Of a DNA stretch of 64,000 nucleotides, positions 10,346 through 23,500 are shown one piece after another; the first letter of the stretch is position 1; each line of letters opens with the position of its first letter. A model generated the notes under the pieces. It was not told where the DNA came from and made no database searches. It was given only the letters and a program-made list of their open reading frames with translations. The DNA lies in contig JAVTVJ010001136.1 in the NCBI GenBank assembly GCA_034509425.1, forward strand, positions 620,001-684,000, given 5' to 3'. Origin of the DNA: Eopsaltria australis. Lineage: Eukaryota; Chordata; Aves; Passeriformes; Petroicidae. The position numbers and the translations under genes are program-made.

Positions 10346-12200
10346 CCTGATCCCGGCCCTTCCCACCCAAAATGAGGACATTGGGAAAAGGGTCGTCCCC
10401 AGGAGCAATTTAACTCCCCACATCCCCTCTCCTATCATGGGCTAAACTGGGCACTGGGAGAGCCCAGAGCTTCCTCCCAGCCTGGTACAGATGCTACAAC
10501 AGTGAGGAGATTTTACAACCAGCTCATCTGGGAACATCTGGGAGCATCTCTGCTCTCATGTGCCCAAACCTGCTCCTGCAGCAATGTCTTGGCCATGCTT
10601 AAGCAGCTTGTAGGACTTGGACTTTAAAAACTTAGCATGGAGGCACAAAGCTCAGAATGGACATGGGAGCATTTCAGGGGATGTGAAAGACTTTTAATTC
10701 ACCTGCATCTGTGACATAAGGGCTGGCACCACCCTGTGTCCCTGTCCTCTGCTGCAAACCTGGCCCCTCTTCCAACAAGTGCTTCGAGGTTAATAGACAG
10801 GAGAAATGGGCTCTCGCCCAGCATTTCCTCCTGAAAGGCCTTATTTCTTTCTTAATTGCAACTCAAAATCAAATTAGCAGTTTTAAATTTACTCTCTGTC
10901 CAAGAGATGCCATGAGGGTAGGGGAGAGCATGTTGTACCCTTTGTCCTTATGTAATAAAAAGGGTGAATTCCTACTGAGGGCAAAATTGCTGCCACCTCT
11001 GCTCTGGCCGGCCCACTGCTTCGGTGTCTTTGGGGACAGTGACGCTCAGCTTGGATTTAAAATGAGCTTTTGGGATGTCAGAGTTCTTTATCCTGGGTTT
11101 GGCATGAGCCTTTGGGGCAATGGAGATGCACACCCTGGATGTGGGGCTGCCCCAACTCCTCCAAGCAGCCGCATCATTTGGTTCAGTGTGGGGTTGCTGT
11201 GACCACCAGGAGACCCCCACACTGTGCCAGGGCTGTGGAAGGATGGTGGAATGTGGGTGCAGGGTGGGAATGTTGGTAAGGACAGTGAGACACGGCTGCA
11301 GCGTGCTCTGGGACAGGGGTGGTACTGGCTGTGTTATTGGTGCTGCAATTCAGCACCCATGGACTGGGAGGTGGTTCTGTTTTCCAGGCATAGAAACCCC
11401 CCTGGGATGGGAACCAACACACAAGGACAAGGGGTCTGCAGTCACCCTTGCACCCTCCTGGAAATGCTGGTGCTTTGGAAGCAGATGCTCCACTGTGGCC
11501 TAGAGCAGAGGGCAGAGACAGTTGCTGCTCCTGGAGAAGGGAAATTTGGGGGCTGGCACTGATTGTGCCCACACCAGCCAGTGTGTACAGCTCACCCTGG
11601 GGAGCTACGTTGTCCTGGGATCATCATCCCAGCTGCTTCTGCTGCAGATTCCTGGCTCTCCCAGCTGGGGAGCTGCCATCCCACTGACCCTGTGGTCCAT
11701 GGGGCAGGCAATGGGTGCACAGCAGCCCCAGGGCAGTTCCTGTGTGCTGTGGGGATGCTGCAGAGAGGGGCCCATGGGTGCAGCTGCCTCACCAGAGCAG
11801 GGCAAGGGCAGCCCAGCACTGCCCGTGTCCCTGCACAGCTCCCTTCAACAGCAGGTGCCACCAGAGCCCGGTGACATACCCTACCCCCAGTATCCCACAT
11901 CACCTGGGGAGAAAGGAGACATCAGAGGGTTTTTGAGAGCCCTTGGTGTGGCTGGGGACCCCTTGCCAAGCTGGGCAAGAGCCCCCAAGGTGCCCAGCCA
12001 TGTGCAGGGGCTGGGGAGGGAGGGGACACAACTGCATCAGAGCTGAAAGTCAGGTTGGAGGAGGAGGTGCCAGGCCATGGGAAAGCCTGGGCATCACCCC
12101 CCAGCCCACCCCACTGATGGAGCAGGGCCAGGGCACATCCCGCTGTGTCACCCCACTCCTGCCCGCGGTGCCGCGCCCCCAGACTCCAGCTCGCTCTTCG
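10346..12200. other. intergenic, downstream of RNF208
   Basis: No gene recognised. A somewhat A/T-richer part (about 10600-10960) precedes GC-rich unique DNA. Confidence 0.55.
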
Positions 12201-12213
12201 TTCCAATATAATC

Positions 12214-12219
12214 TTTATT
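12214..12219 (-). terminator. RNF208: RNF208 poly(A) signal (minus strand)
   Basis: TTTATT on plus is AATAAA on minus. It is the first good signal after the RNF208 stop and implies a 3' UTR of about 1.45 kb containing the A-rich tract at 12601-12630. Confidence 0.6.
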
Positions 12220-12600
12220 GGGGAGACTGATGGGGGTCAGAACAAGGCCGGGTATAAAACATGATCATGGTCACAACCAGCAGTGGGAGGCATTGGCAGA
12301 GCAACACAGAGACGGTACCGGCGCCATTCTCCCCCGGGGGGAGGAGAACGGTCCTGGGGCTGCGCCAGCAGCATCGCCCGCCCCCTTGGGACGGGAGGGG
12401 CATGGACCGGCCCCTCTCCCTGGATGGATGCTGGGTTTTGGCCAGTGCCAGGGGCTGCTGTTTCCTCCTGGATGCAGGATTCTGGAACCCCTCAGGCTCA
12501 CCCAGCCCCGGTGCCCTGGGACTGGGCAGCATATTCCCCTGGTGTGGTGGCCATGCTGAGTTGTGGTGCTCAGCCCCATGGGAGCACCCAAAATTATGGC

Positions 12601-12630
12601 TTTTTCTTTTTTTTTTTTTTTTTTTTTTTT
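12601..12630. repeat. poly(T) tract in presumed RNF208 3' UTR
   Basis: About 30 T with a single C interruption; A-rich in the RNF208 transcript sense. Confidence 0.9.
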
Positions 12631-13668
12631 GCTTTTTTGGCAGCAAACTTACCCCTCCAAGTGCTCTGGAGAAAGCAAAACTGTGCACAGGGGGCTGCTG
12701 CCCTGCCAGCCCCTCCGCACAGGGGTCAGAGCAGAGGTGCTGCTCTGGGGAAGGGATTGTGGGCAGGAGCAAGACCGCGATCCCCCTGCCCAGTCAAATC
12801 CCCTTGCGGAAGCCAGCAATTTGGGGTACTGGACCCCATGCCACCCTCCTGAGCCATCCCATGGGGCATCGGTGTGGGTCCCGGGTGGAGGGGCAGAGAA
12901 CGGGCACAGCTCAATGCCTTTGTGAACACGTAGTGGCCTGGGATGGGGCGGCCGGGGATGGATGGGGAAAAACAAGAATCCTCCAAAACGAGGACAAAGT
13001 GGAGCTTTCCTCAAGGGCCTGCGGAGGACCTGGGCCGCATGTCTGCTGGCATCCGAGGGGCCGGTGCGGCGGCTGGGTGTGGCTACTGAGACTCGGGCGC
13101 ATGGCGGCGTGGCCACTGAGATGAAAGCTTTGGCAAATAACTTACAGAGAGGGGGTGGAGGGGGCAGCTGGGGACCTGTCCTCACTTCCTATGCTGGGAG
13201 GATGGCCCGGCACCTCCAGGGCTCCTTGTGCTGCTGTTGTCGGCCGTGGGGCAATGGGGAGGGTGTCACTCGGCCGGGACCCAGCGTCTGCTCCTGGAAG
13301 AGCCGGGGAGAGAGGAGGGAGAGCCTGGGGAAGGAGCACGGTGAGATGCTCAATGCACCACGGGAGCATCGGCTGCAGGGCCAGGGGAGCTGCAGACCCT
13401 GGGTACGCTGCTAGACGTGCTCCTCTTGCCAGCGTCCCTCTCCCCGGGCACCACTGGTGAGCAGGGGGCTGCTGCCAGGTCCCAGCACCCCCACTGCCCC
13501 CCGCGAGTGCTGGCAAGGACACCAGTCCCACATCCTTGGCCGTGGTGAGTATCAGAGCATTCCCTGGCGGTGCCACTGGCGGAGAGGGGACAGGGGACTG
13601 GCCGTGGTGCTGGCCGCGCTGTCCCGCCCGCCGTGCCCCGCTGCGGAGGAGCGGGCGGGACGCAGGGC

Positions 13669-14466
13669 TCACATGATGGTGCAGGAGGACAGCGGGTTCC
13701 GGATGTGGCAGGTGCAGGCGGCCCCGCAGTACTGGCGGAAGGTCTGGTAGCAGCTGCGGTCGGTGTCGCTGCTCCACTGGACGGGGTTGGCAGCCAGGGC
13801 CTCGGCCGGCAGTCTGTTCAGGATACTGGTGTTGACGGCCAGCGCCGCCAGCCCGTAGTCGGTGAAGAGGACGGTCTCCCGCTTGCAGGTGGGGCAGGAG
13901 ATGAACTTGTACTTGGGGCAGGACTCGTAGAGGATCTGCAGACACTCCTCGCACACCGAGTGCAGGCAGGAGAGGATGCGGGGCCGCTTGTTGGTGAAGT
14001 TGTACATGTGGCCGCAGGTGGGGCACTCCAGGGGCTCGCAGGGCGTCGAGGGGTGCAGCACGTACTGGTTGACGATCACCTCGTCCGACGGCGGCTGCCG
14101 GTGGTAGCAGACCTCGGAGCTGCCCTTGCGTTGGCCCTGGTAGCCGCGTTCGCGCCGCGGCAGGGGCGGAGTCCGGGGCAGCGGCAGCGGCCCGGGGGTG
14201 GCATCCAAGGCGGGGATGTCCCCGCACGCCTGGTTGACGATGATCTCGGACTCGGAGGGCCACGCGCGCTTGGCCACGAGGGGCGGCTCGCGGCGCGGGG
14301 CAGGCGCGTAGCGCGGCTGCGACGCCTGCAGCTCCGAAAACTTCTCCGGGTGGATGATTTTCATCGCCTCCATTTTAATGATGACCTGTTGCCCTTTCAG
14401 ACACGACATGAGTATCGTTTTCACATTACTGTCCACTGCTCTGGGGTCTCCGAGGGACGCCTGCAT
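13669..14466 (-). CDS. RNF208: RNF208, RING finger protein 208
   Basis: Putative E3 ubiquitin ligase of 265 residues in one exon, starting ATG at 14466 and ending TGA at 13669-13671. The start region MSCLKG...KMEAMKI-HPEKF matches mammalian RNF208, whose length is very similar (about 261). The RING ligands are C148, C151, C167, H169, C172, C175, C191 and C194 (ECPTCGHMYN...SCLHSVCEEC...SCPTC). The conserved block YKFISCPTCKRETVLFTDYG and the tail CYQTFRQYCGAACTC are present. Two copies of an (E)IIVNQ/VIVNQ motif occur at residues 75-79 and 130-134. The last four residues are CTIM, a CaaX-type sequence that suggests farnesylation and membrane attachment (inference). A minus-strand donor at 16572 (gcag followed by gtaacg) suggests a non-coding first exon in the CpG island upstream. 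The order NDOR1(+), RNF208(-), CYSRT1(+) is the same in human. Confidence 0.96.
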   Translation of the reverse strand: MQASLGDPRAVDSNVKTILMSCLKGQQVIIKMEAMKIIHPEKFSELQASQPRYAPAPRREPPLVAKRAWPSESEIIVNQACGDIPALDATPGPLPLPRTPPLPRRERGYQGQRKGSSEVCYHRQPPSDEVIVNQYVLHPSTPCEPLECPTCGHMYNFTNKRPRILSCLHSVCEECLQILYESCPKYKFISCPTCKRETVLFTDYGLAALAVNTSILNRLPAEALAANPVQWSSDTDRSCYQTFRQYCGAACTCHIRNPLSSCTIM

Positions 14467-16298
14467 GAGGCTAAAACATGCTGGCCGCCTGCTGAGCTTT
14501 CAGTCTCGGTCTGGCTGCAGAGCAGGAGCACAGGGAACTGCCGCTGGTGTGGGAGAGCATTCTGGGGAGATGGGGCAGCGCCAGCGGGCCCCGTGCCCCT
14601 CTTCTGCAGCCAGCCCCGAGGGTGCCAGGCACGAGGCGGGGGCAGGCAGGAGAAGGCAGGGCTCACAGTGGCATCCTGCCTGCCTTCCAGATGCTCTTGG
14701 GCGGGTGATCAAAGCGCCGGCTCCCTGCAGCCTCGCTGGGATGTTAACGTGACATTGGCAGTCACTCAGCAGCCCTGCTCTTCGCCTTCGCTGCCTCTTC
14801 CCACAGCGGGCCAGCTGCAGTCGGGAACAGTAATTTGGGGATGGTGGCACTGGGTACGGCCCAGGGCAGGTGAGTCCAGGGAGGGTCTCGCAGAACTGGA
14901 GGCAGCTCTCACTTCGCCCCAGCCCGGCCTCTATTCCTGTTTACATGCAGTGGGATCCTCGTGGCGCTGAAGAATGTGTTTGCAAATTCCTTTGCTCTGA
15001 CTTCCCGGCTCTCCTACTTGCCGTCACCGGCAGCTCCCACAGGGCAGGGGCTCAGGGCACATCCCGTGCCGGAGGGCAGCTCACCTTGGCTTCGGCCAGG
15101 ACACCGCACACCTTGTCCCCTCGGTCCCTGGTACCTCTGTTCCCAGCTCAGCTTCGTGCTTGCTGGAAATGAAAAGTGAGAGGGGGTTGGATCCAAGGCT
15201 CTTCAGGGATCTACCGGCTGCCAGCGCTCCCTCGGGACGCGTGCCCGCCTGCATCCCAGCAATTTGGCAATCGAGCCCTGCAGGTCCTGTCCATCCGCCC
15301 GCGTGCTTGGGCTGCGGAAGTGGGAGCAGGCAGGTATTTCCCCCCAGGCATCCCCTCGGCGGCCCCGAGAGCGGGGTCCCGGGACCCCCCTCTGCCCTGA
15401 GGGTGGGAGGACAAGTCCCCCAGAGCCCCGCCGGGCTGCAGGGCCCCTCCCGAAGGGGCTCCTCCACCGACCTGCCTCTTCTCAGGGTTTTCTCTCACGT
15501 TTAGCCCCTCCTCTGCTCAGTGGATCTATTTTTACCTCCATCGCTTGCTCCTGATCTGTCCCTGCTATTATCCCTCCCTCCAGCTTCCTCTCCCCCCCTT
15601 CCCAGCTCCCTGCCCTTGTCCCGGGGCTGATGGAGAAGACAGGCCACGTTTGGGGGCAGGAGATGGGGGGCAGGCAGGAAGCCCGTGGCCATTTTCTCCC
15701 TCAGCAGCCCCTGCGCCAGCCCGGCACTCCTCCGAGAAGGGCGAAGGCGCTCTCCTCCATCACGCTGCAAATCCTGTTAGAGGGATGCCTGCTCCGACCG
15801 GGCGCTGCCAGGCCTGGCGGAGGGGGCCTGTGGGGGCCATCTGATTGCAGCAGCAGCCCCGGGGATGCAGCAGCTTTGGGGATGGAGAGAGGCCGTGGGG
15901 GTTCAGCCCCGAGTGCCTGAGGGCCGGGAGAGGGGGCTGGATCTCTCCCAACCCCAGTCGGGGTGTCCCGGGGGCCGTGCCCCGGCAGCACTGGGGTCCC
16001 GCAAGCATCCTGCCCGGGGGAGGGAGGCCTGGCCTCTTCCATTCCCCATCGCGGGCCCACATCCTGCACCCTGCGCCCCCAAAGCAGTGATATTTCCCCC
16101 CCCCCCCCGCCTCCTCGCATACAGCAGCAGCCCCAGGGGCTCTGCCTGCAGCTCTCACACCGACACTCACCCGCAGCGCCCACGAGCACAGCGATCCGGG
16201 TGGTCAGCAGTGCCACGCACTGTCACCGCGTTCCCACGCTCGTTCTGTCACACCCCTTCACGCACAGCCCTGGCGCAATATCCCGCACCCCCACTGCC
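14467..16298 (-). other. RNF208 5' intron / upstream region
   Basis: Probably the intron between a non-coding first exon ending near 16573 and the coding exon, whose acceptor may be ttttag just before the ATG. No other gene recognised. Confidence 0.45.
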
Positions 16299-16405
16299 TC
16301 TGGGGTGACACAGCCCCCCGCCATCCCCATCACTTCTGGGGTGACACAGCCCCCTCCGTACCCCGCATTCCCATCGCTTCTGGGGCGACACAGTCCTCCC
16401 CAGCA
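16299..16405. repeat. degenerate tandem repeat with ctggggtgacacag core
   Basis: Three copies of a core 'tctggggtgacacag' (third with gcgaca) start at 16299, 16335 and 16379. The spacing is 36-44 bp. Confidence 0.7.
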
Positions 16406-16539
16406 CCCTCCCCTCCCCAACCTCCCGCCGCAATCCCCAGCCCCGCACGCCCCTGCCCCACGCTCGCAGCTCCGCGGAGCACACGCCTGTGCACACACAA
16501 GTGCTCCCGCACACACACACGTGCACTCCCGCACGCCCG

Positions 16540-17660
16540 TAGGGTGACCCCCCCGCCCCTGCCCGCCGTTACCTGCGCTGGCTCCGGGCAGGGGTCCCGC
16601 TTCAGCCGCCAGCCCCCGCTCCGTGCCCGGTGCGGCTCCGTAGGCCCGAGCGCCGGAGGTTATCTGAAAGGCAGAGGGATGCGGCGCTGCCCCGGCCAGG
16701 CGCGGCTCCCCGGGGATGCTGGAGGCTCCGAGGCGCGGCTGCACGGGGATGATCCCGACCGCCCGGGCCGCCCCCGGCCCCACTCCCCCCGGCCCCGCCG
16801 CCTGCTCGGCAGCGGCGGCGCGGAGAGGGGACCGGGCACAGAGGCCGGGGCTGGCGGCGCCGGGCTGCTCCGGATGCTCGGCGGGGACCGGCGGCCGGGG
16901 GAGCCGGCAGGTACCGCCGCTGCCGCTCCGGGGGCTCCTTCGTGCCCTCCCCCGGCTCCCCCCGCCGCCCCCGGCCGCGGACCCCGGCTCGGCGCTGGGC
17001 TGATGCAACACCCCCGGCCGGCAGCGCAGGCTGCGGGGGGCTGATGCCGGGCCCCCCTGTGCCCCTTGGCAGGTGCAGGCAGCGGCGGGCAGCAGCGGGC
17101 AGGCAGCGGCGGCTCCGTGCCCGCCGTTCCCGGGGCCCGGCGGCGCGGGCGCTGCTGCGCGCTCCCGCCGCCGCCCGCAGTGCCGCCGCAGTGGTGCAGC
17201 CGCCTCACATTTCTCTCGCTCAGCAGCGCCGGGGCCCGCCGGCCGCAGCGCCTGACGCCCCACACACCCCCTCCCCTCCCCGCCCCGCACCCCCACCTCA
17301 CCGCACGCCCCCTCCCCGCCCCGCACCCCCCTTGCCCCGCGCCCTCCCCCCTCCGCACTCCTTCATCCGCCCCGCACAGCCCCTTCCCGCAATTTCCTCC
17401 TTGCCCCGACCGTCTCCCCTTGTCCCACACATTCCCCTTCCCCGCCCCACAGCCCCTCTTGCCTCACACCCCCTCTCCCGTTGCCGCTCCCGAGCCCTCC
17501 CTGCGGCCCCGCTCCTTCTCCCGCCGCCGGCCGGGCCCCCGCGGGTCGTTCCGAGGGGCCCGCGGTGACTCAGCATCCAGCGCCGCTGGAAGCGGCTCCG
17601 CGGCGGCGGTGCCGCTCCGGGGCCGCGGTTGTGGGGCAGCATCGGCGAGCGGGGCCCTGC
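16540..17660 (-). promoter_or_regulatory. RNF208: CpG island, likely RNF208 promoter and first exon
   Basis: Very CpG-dense. On the minus strand a consensus donor ends a putative exon at 16573, so transcription probably starts within about 16.6-17.2 kb. Plus-strand splice-like sites also exist (ggcag followed by gtaccg at about 16910), so a divergent plus-strand transcript is possible. Confidence 0.55.
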
Positions 17661-18860
17661 GAGCAGCCCCTGCAGCCCTCGGGGCTGGGGAGAGGTCGGA
17701 CAGCCAGGAATACCCCCACCACTGCTTTTTCCCCACTGCCAAATCACCCGTGCACCCCTCTGTGTCGACCCATGACGATCAGCTGTCGGGGGAGCAGAGG
17801 GGGTCTCCTGACAGTGCCCCAGTCCCTGTTTAGCACTGGGGCTCACTGGTCCCTGGGGACACGGTGAGCTCAGCATGGGGGGTGGGGGGGACACACGACC
17901 GCTGGGTCCCAGCAATGCTGACAGGTCCCTGCAGAGCACTGGGAAGCATCACTCATGGCCATGGGCTTGCTGGTGTGACCCTCATGGTGTCACAGGCAGA
18001 CAGAACCCTACGGACTGGGGACACCCCACAAGGTGCCCTGAGCTAATGACTCCTGGTTTGTGCTTCCTGGCTCCTGCAGATGTGAGAGGCATGGATGTTC
18101 CCTGGCAGATGTTAGAGGCCAGGCTGCCTTCTTCCCCTGCTGTGGGTACTTCCAGAATGGGGACCCCATGGGAAAATGGCCAAAATGAGCAGACAGCCCC
18201 ACAGAGAGCCCTCCAGCTCCCATGCCCCAACCCCAGGAGCAGTGGCCTAGGCATGTGCATGCTCGAATCCAAACCCTCTACACCAGTCCGTGCAGCCCTG
18301 GTCGGGGCAGGATGCTGGTGGGACTCACCAGGCTCCTTTGGGTGCTGCTGGCGTTTCCCTGCTCATGTCACCCATTGCTGGGTTTAGGTTTTTATATTCC
18401 TCCAGGATTTTGCCTGGACTTCTATGCCCTCCCTGAAGGTTACCCTGCTCAGCCCTGCTTGCTGAGCCTCCAGCCCTGCTACAGCAAAGATCCAGGTCTT
18501 GTAACAAGGGCTCTGCGTGGTCCTGGAGCTGTCTCGTGTCCACACAGCCACACTGTCCTCACGCCATCGCTGTCCTCCAGCCCTGCCATCAGTGGCACAG
18601 ACACAGGAGCTGGAGGTTACATATTTCACAGCTCTGCCAGACCTTATGCAGCCCATAGATGATCTTCTCACCCACACTTCAGGCAATGATGCTAAACACT
18701 TCACCCAGGTGCATCTCCTCCTGACCTGGAAGAGATAGCCAAAGCCACCTGGGCAGAAGGATGCCCTGGTACCCCAAGGGCTCCATTCCCAGGCCAGACT
18801 GACCTTAGAGAGTGGTTCTCCCTGAGGACTCTGCAGCATCACCGTCACCTGGAAATCCAT
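17661..18860. other. intergenic DNA
   Basis: No gene, repeat family or promoter recognised. Confidence 0.5.
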
Positions 18861-20580
18861 GCTCCCTTCTTGACAATGGCTGAGTTTTTAATCTTTGAAT
18901 TTCTCTCACTGGATAAGGGAGTTTTGAATGTCTCTAGTCCCTCTAAGTGCCATTCTTTGATCTGCTCACCTACTGAAATCAGTGTGAGGCTGCTGCTGCT
19001 GCCTGGCACTCTAACACCGCCAAACAGGGATTCCCTTAATCCTCCCCACCCTTCCTGTGCCAGGCTCTCCTGCCTTCCCTGCTAACGTGCCTGGGTGCAG
19101 ATAGCAAGAGCCGAGATCTTCTGCTTGAGCTCACTGAGCAGAGGAAATTGCAGGAAGTGAGCGAGCACGAGCTATTTTGTGTTATTAATTCATGTGGCAT
19201 CCCCGTGCTGACCCAGCTACATGGTGTTATTATGCTGCTATTCTGTGAGTTAAGCAACAGCTCTATTTAAAAAGAATCATAAATTTCATTGGGTATATTT
19301 TCTGCTGAATAAGAGTGTGTTTGTGCCAAGCTGCTGGGATCTTCATGTTGCCCCAATGGCTCTGTGTCTGCTTCTCATGCTCAATGCAGAACTTTCCCTT
19401 TCCTCTGCTGGGTTGATCCACCAAGATCTCTGCTTTCTACCCAAACTGAAATAGTCTCATCCTTCAAAACCCACACCCTCCATCTCTGTTCGGCTCCGTT
19501 CAGCTCAGACTTGAGTGATGACCCTACCAAACCTCAGCCCCCATGGCCACCTCTAATCTCTGCTTTTGGGTCTTGTCTCTTACTCCTGGATTTAACACCT
19601 AACTTTGGCATGTAAACATGCATGTTGTGTTATCTTTTATAAAAACCCATTGCATTGGGTGTGATCATAAATGTACCTATTTTGGCTGCATGTGGATATC
19701 CTCAGAATGCCTTCTGAGCTGTGCTGATGTGATATGGATGCTCCTCTGGGTTTCAAAAGCAGTGCTGATGTATTTTACCATTTTCAGAGACCTTGTCAGC
19801 AGGCCAAGCACTCCTTTGAGTTCAGAGGTTGGTCCTCACCTCTGTTGCACCTGCTGTCCTTTGGTCCTGCTTTGAGCTCCCCTTGGACAGACATGCAGGA
19901 GCAACTTTGCCAGTGGATTCCCTTCATTTGTCCTAGATGAACAAGATTTTGCTGTTTATAATCAGAAGGTTATTGTCATAATTCAGCTGGTGTTGGCCTT
20001 GTGTGAAACCACAGCTTCTTTCTGCAAAACTCATTCCTGTCCAGTGTCTTGGCTGGATCAGTTCCAAACCTTTGCTCTGTAAATATGCTGGGAGATGTAA
20101 CACTGCTGGCCAGGCTTTGCTGAGATGAACGGTGAACCTGGAAGACAACTTGGCCCTAAATTTCTCCCTCACCATCAGCCATCACCTGCTCAGCCATCCA
20201 GCTGTTTGTTCAGGATTTCATTGCCCTTCTGGTTTTCTGACACATGTGGGAAGGACCCATTCTAAGAGGATGGCCTCGCTCTCTCTTGGTGCCAGTCCTG
20301 TGCTGTGATAGCACCTGAGGCTTTTCTTTCCACTCCACCAGGCAAGCCGACTGCTCCCTGTGTGCCAAACCTTCCTGTCCCGCATCCAGGCTCCAAACCA
20401 TGCTGTCCCTGCTCCTGGTGGCAGCACCTCAGACCACCTTTCTTTGCTCCTTGCTGCTCCCGTTACTGAGTTTGCTTGTCTGGGTCCTGCACACATCCAC
20501 AGCTCTTCCCAAAATCCCATCTGTTTCTCACACCAATCTTGTTTTGCTCTGGTGAATCACTCATCACACAGATAATTCAC
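18861..20580. other. A/T-rich intergenic block
   Basis: Clearly more A/T-rich than its surroundings. It contains homeodomain-like cores (ttattaattcatg at about 19180; tatttaaaaagaatcataaa at about 19263) and no convincing coding frame. It could be a non-coding regulatory element or an unrecognised old transposon. Confidence 0.4.
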
Positions 20581-23500
20581 CCACAAACACATGAGCTCAT
20601 CCCCAGCTCTGCAGAGAGCAGCTTTCTCTGCAGGTCTGTGTGGGGCAGCACTGCCTGCCCCAGGGCCTGGCCTGGCTGGGAGGGATGGACGTGGTGCCCA
20701 CACCCCGTGTTTTCATCCTCTGGGCTCCATCCCCTCAGGACTGCCTCTCCTTCCCAGGGTAGAGCACCAACAGAAGGAGCCCCAAGTGCCACGATCAGCA
20801 CCATCCCAGGCTGAGACCTTCCAGACCTGGCTGGAGCGGCCGCAACTTCCCAGCACAGACCCCAAGAGAAGAGGAAAGCAGGGCAGCTCTCATGTGCCAC
20901 AATGCTCCACTAAAACCACCGGAGGAGCTGTCTGTGCAGCTTGCCCAAGCAGAGAAAACACCATTTGGAAGGAGGGGTGCTACTGAAATACCTGCCAGGA
21001 AAGCAGCAGAGTCTCTTGTTGCCAGCTGGGAGATGAAGGATGCCCAAGCTGCTGCAGAGCTGTTCCCTGGTCACTGTTTGGAGCAGTGTGTGGGTTGCTG
21101 GTGGTCAGGACCTGACCACTGATGCTCTTTCAGCACAATCTCAATGCTGTGGTGGGGGCTTTCACGGGCTGGTTTCTAGGCCTGCAGCTGCCTACAGACA
21201 CCTCACCACGTGAGAAGTGATGCTCAGAAGATCCCTGAAGTGTCTGAAGCCACATACAAACCTTGAGACGCACATGTAGTGCTCTGATCAGCTTGAAGGT
21301 TATGGACGTTCCTAAAGCCCCAACAGATTCCAAAGGGTTTAATAATTATTTTTACTATAAGTGATTAATACAATGGCCACTTCTATGAACCCTAGGTGTG
21401 AAGAGGGGGCCCACCTTGCTGGTGCTGCACTGAGCAGGAGGAAGGAGGAGGAGGAGGAGGAGGAGGAGGATGCACATGGGCTGGGGGGAGGTCCCCAGGG
21501 ACTGCCGGCCCAGGCAGGGGTGATCACAAAGCCCTAGAGCTGCATTTCAGGAATGAGAGGGTGCAAGGAAGACCCATTTCCTTTAGAAAACACCTTGTGT
21601 CCAAGGAAAACAGGACAGGGCTGGCCCAGAAATAGAAATGGTAGCTCTGCAGAAGCCTTCCCTCAGCCCGTGCAGCCCAGCTGATGCCGGGTTTAACAGA
21701 GCCCGAGGGATTCGAGGCTCGGAAGAAAGCAGAGCATGTGCCAAAGCTGGGATGCAGGCGCTGTCCCAGCCCTCCTTCACGGGCTGGGCGGGTGCAAAGC
21801 TGCTGGAGCAGTTCCGGTGCCGACGCCGGGGCTGCGGCAGGCGCCTTGTAATTGTGGTGACATTTAGCGTTTGCTGTGCTGGTTACCCGGCAGAGCCCGG
21901 CGCTCGGAACCTGCCAGTGCTGCTCGCCTGGATGCCGCGGCCGGGCACAAACTGGGTCAGGGAGGAGGAGCAGCGGTGACCGCGTGTGCCCTCGAGGTGC
22001 CCGGAGGGACACGGTGGTCCTGGCACAGGCGACGAGGTGCACAAAGTCCTGCTCCTCCCTCCCGGGTGCTGCCTCAGCTGGGACACAGCTCCGAGCAGCA
22101 GCCCAGACTGAACAAGCGATTTGTTTTTGCAGTATAATTTCAGCTTTTGCAGGAAAACTTCCCTGAAGGCAGTGGATGGGACCCACCGAGTCCTGCCTGG
22201 CTTCTGGCTGCTGCCCTCTTGCTCTGGACACAGCCCCACGTCCGAGGCTGTGGTCGTGTATGCAGGTATGGGATCCTGCAAATGGGACAGTGTCCCAGTG
22301 CCACTGTCCTGGGGCTCCCAGCAGGACCTGAGGGCACAATATGCTCCCTCATCCCTGCTCCCAGCAACTGGCAGCATCCCTGGGTCTCCTGCTGGCCCTT
22401 CTGCTCAGTTTGGGCAATCCATGCTCCTGTCTGGAGCACCACGGCTGCATTTCTAGGTCAATTGGGTGAATCTGAGCGCTGAGCTGAGGATTTTGTTTTC
22501 CCTGCGTGCCTGTAACCCTCCTGGGGAGCTGTGTGGGTGCACAGCCGGGTGTCTTTGGGGGAGGGAACGGGAAGTTCTGCAGGGCACTGAGCACCCACAG
22601 CCGCCACCCCCCGCCCAAGCGCTCTGGAGACGTCATGGTCCCAGGGATGGGGAAGAAGGGGCAGTTTTGAGCCTGCAGGCTCAAGGTTTTTGCTTTGAAG
22701 GTGCACTTCAAGGCTGAGGGCTGTCCCCCAGCAAGGCACACGGGGTCCCTGGGAGGTCCTCACCTGCCCAGACTCACCCAGCCCTGGCTCCTGCGGGACC
22801 CTGATCCGCACATGGGGTTTGGGGCCGGCAGGGCTGCGGAGGAGGCTCTGCAGCAGCGCAGGGGCTGCCTGCCCGGCGGCTGCCTGCGTGCCAGCACGGA
22901 GCTGCCAGCCTGCGCCAGCCCGGCGCTCGCATCCCTCCCTCGGCAGACGCAAATGGGAGCAGACAGCCCGGCTCGAGCGGTGAAGATCAAACCCCGGGAG
23001 CCCGGGGCTGCTGTCAGCGCGGGCAGGGCGCTCGGAGCCATCCCGGGAGTGGCAGCCCCGGTGCTGGCCCTGCTCGATGATGCTCCTGCCAAGGTGCTGC
23101 GTCCCCGCATGGCTGCAGCACGGGGACGTTGGCAGGGGCCGCCCACACTGCTGCCATGCTGCTGTGACCATTGCAGGAGCTGGCGTGGCCACGGGCAGAG
23201 GATCCGGGACTTTGCCTTCCCTTGATTTCCAGTCTGGGAGATGCACGAGCCACTGTCGGCATGCAGGAATAACTGGTCCTGCTCCTGTCTCTGAGCTCTG
23301 CCGGCAGGGATGCTCCTGTGCCCAGCAGCTCTCCAGGGATTGCACTCCGGCTTCTCCGTGGGCTCAAGGGGGCAGAGAAGAAAGTGGCCCTGGAGCAGGG
23401 AACTGCCGGGAGCTGCTGTGGAAAAGCCCCTCCGCTGCCCCAGCCTTCGTCAGCAGGTGGAAACCTCAACCTTCACCCGCCCGCTCCCAGCTCCGGCTGA

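Noticed and set aside
13570..14970. 466-residue open frame on the plus strand
   Set aside because: Antisense shadow of RNF208 in GC-rich coding DNA; the minus-strand RNF208 protein is unambiguous.
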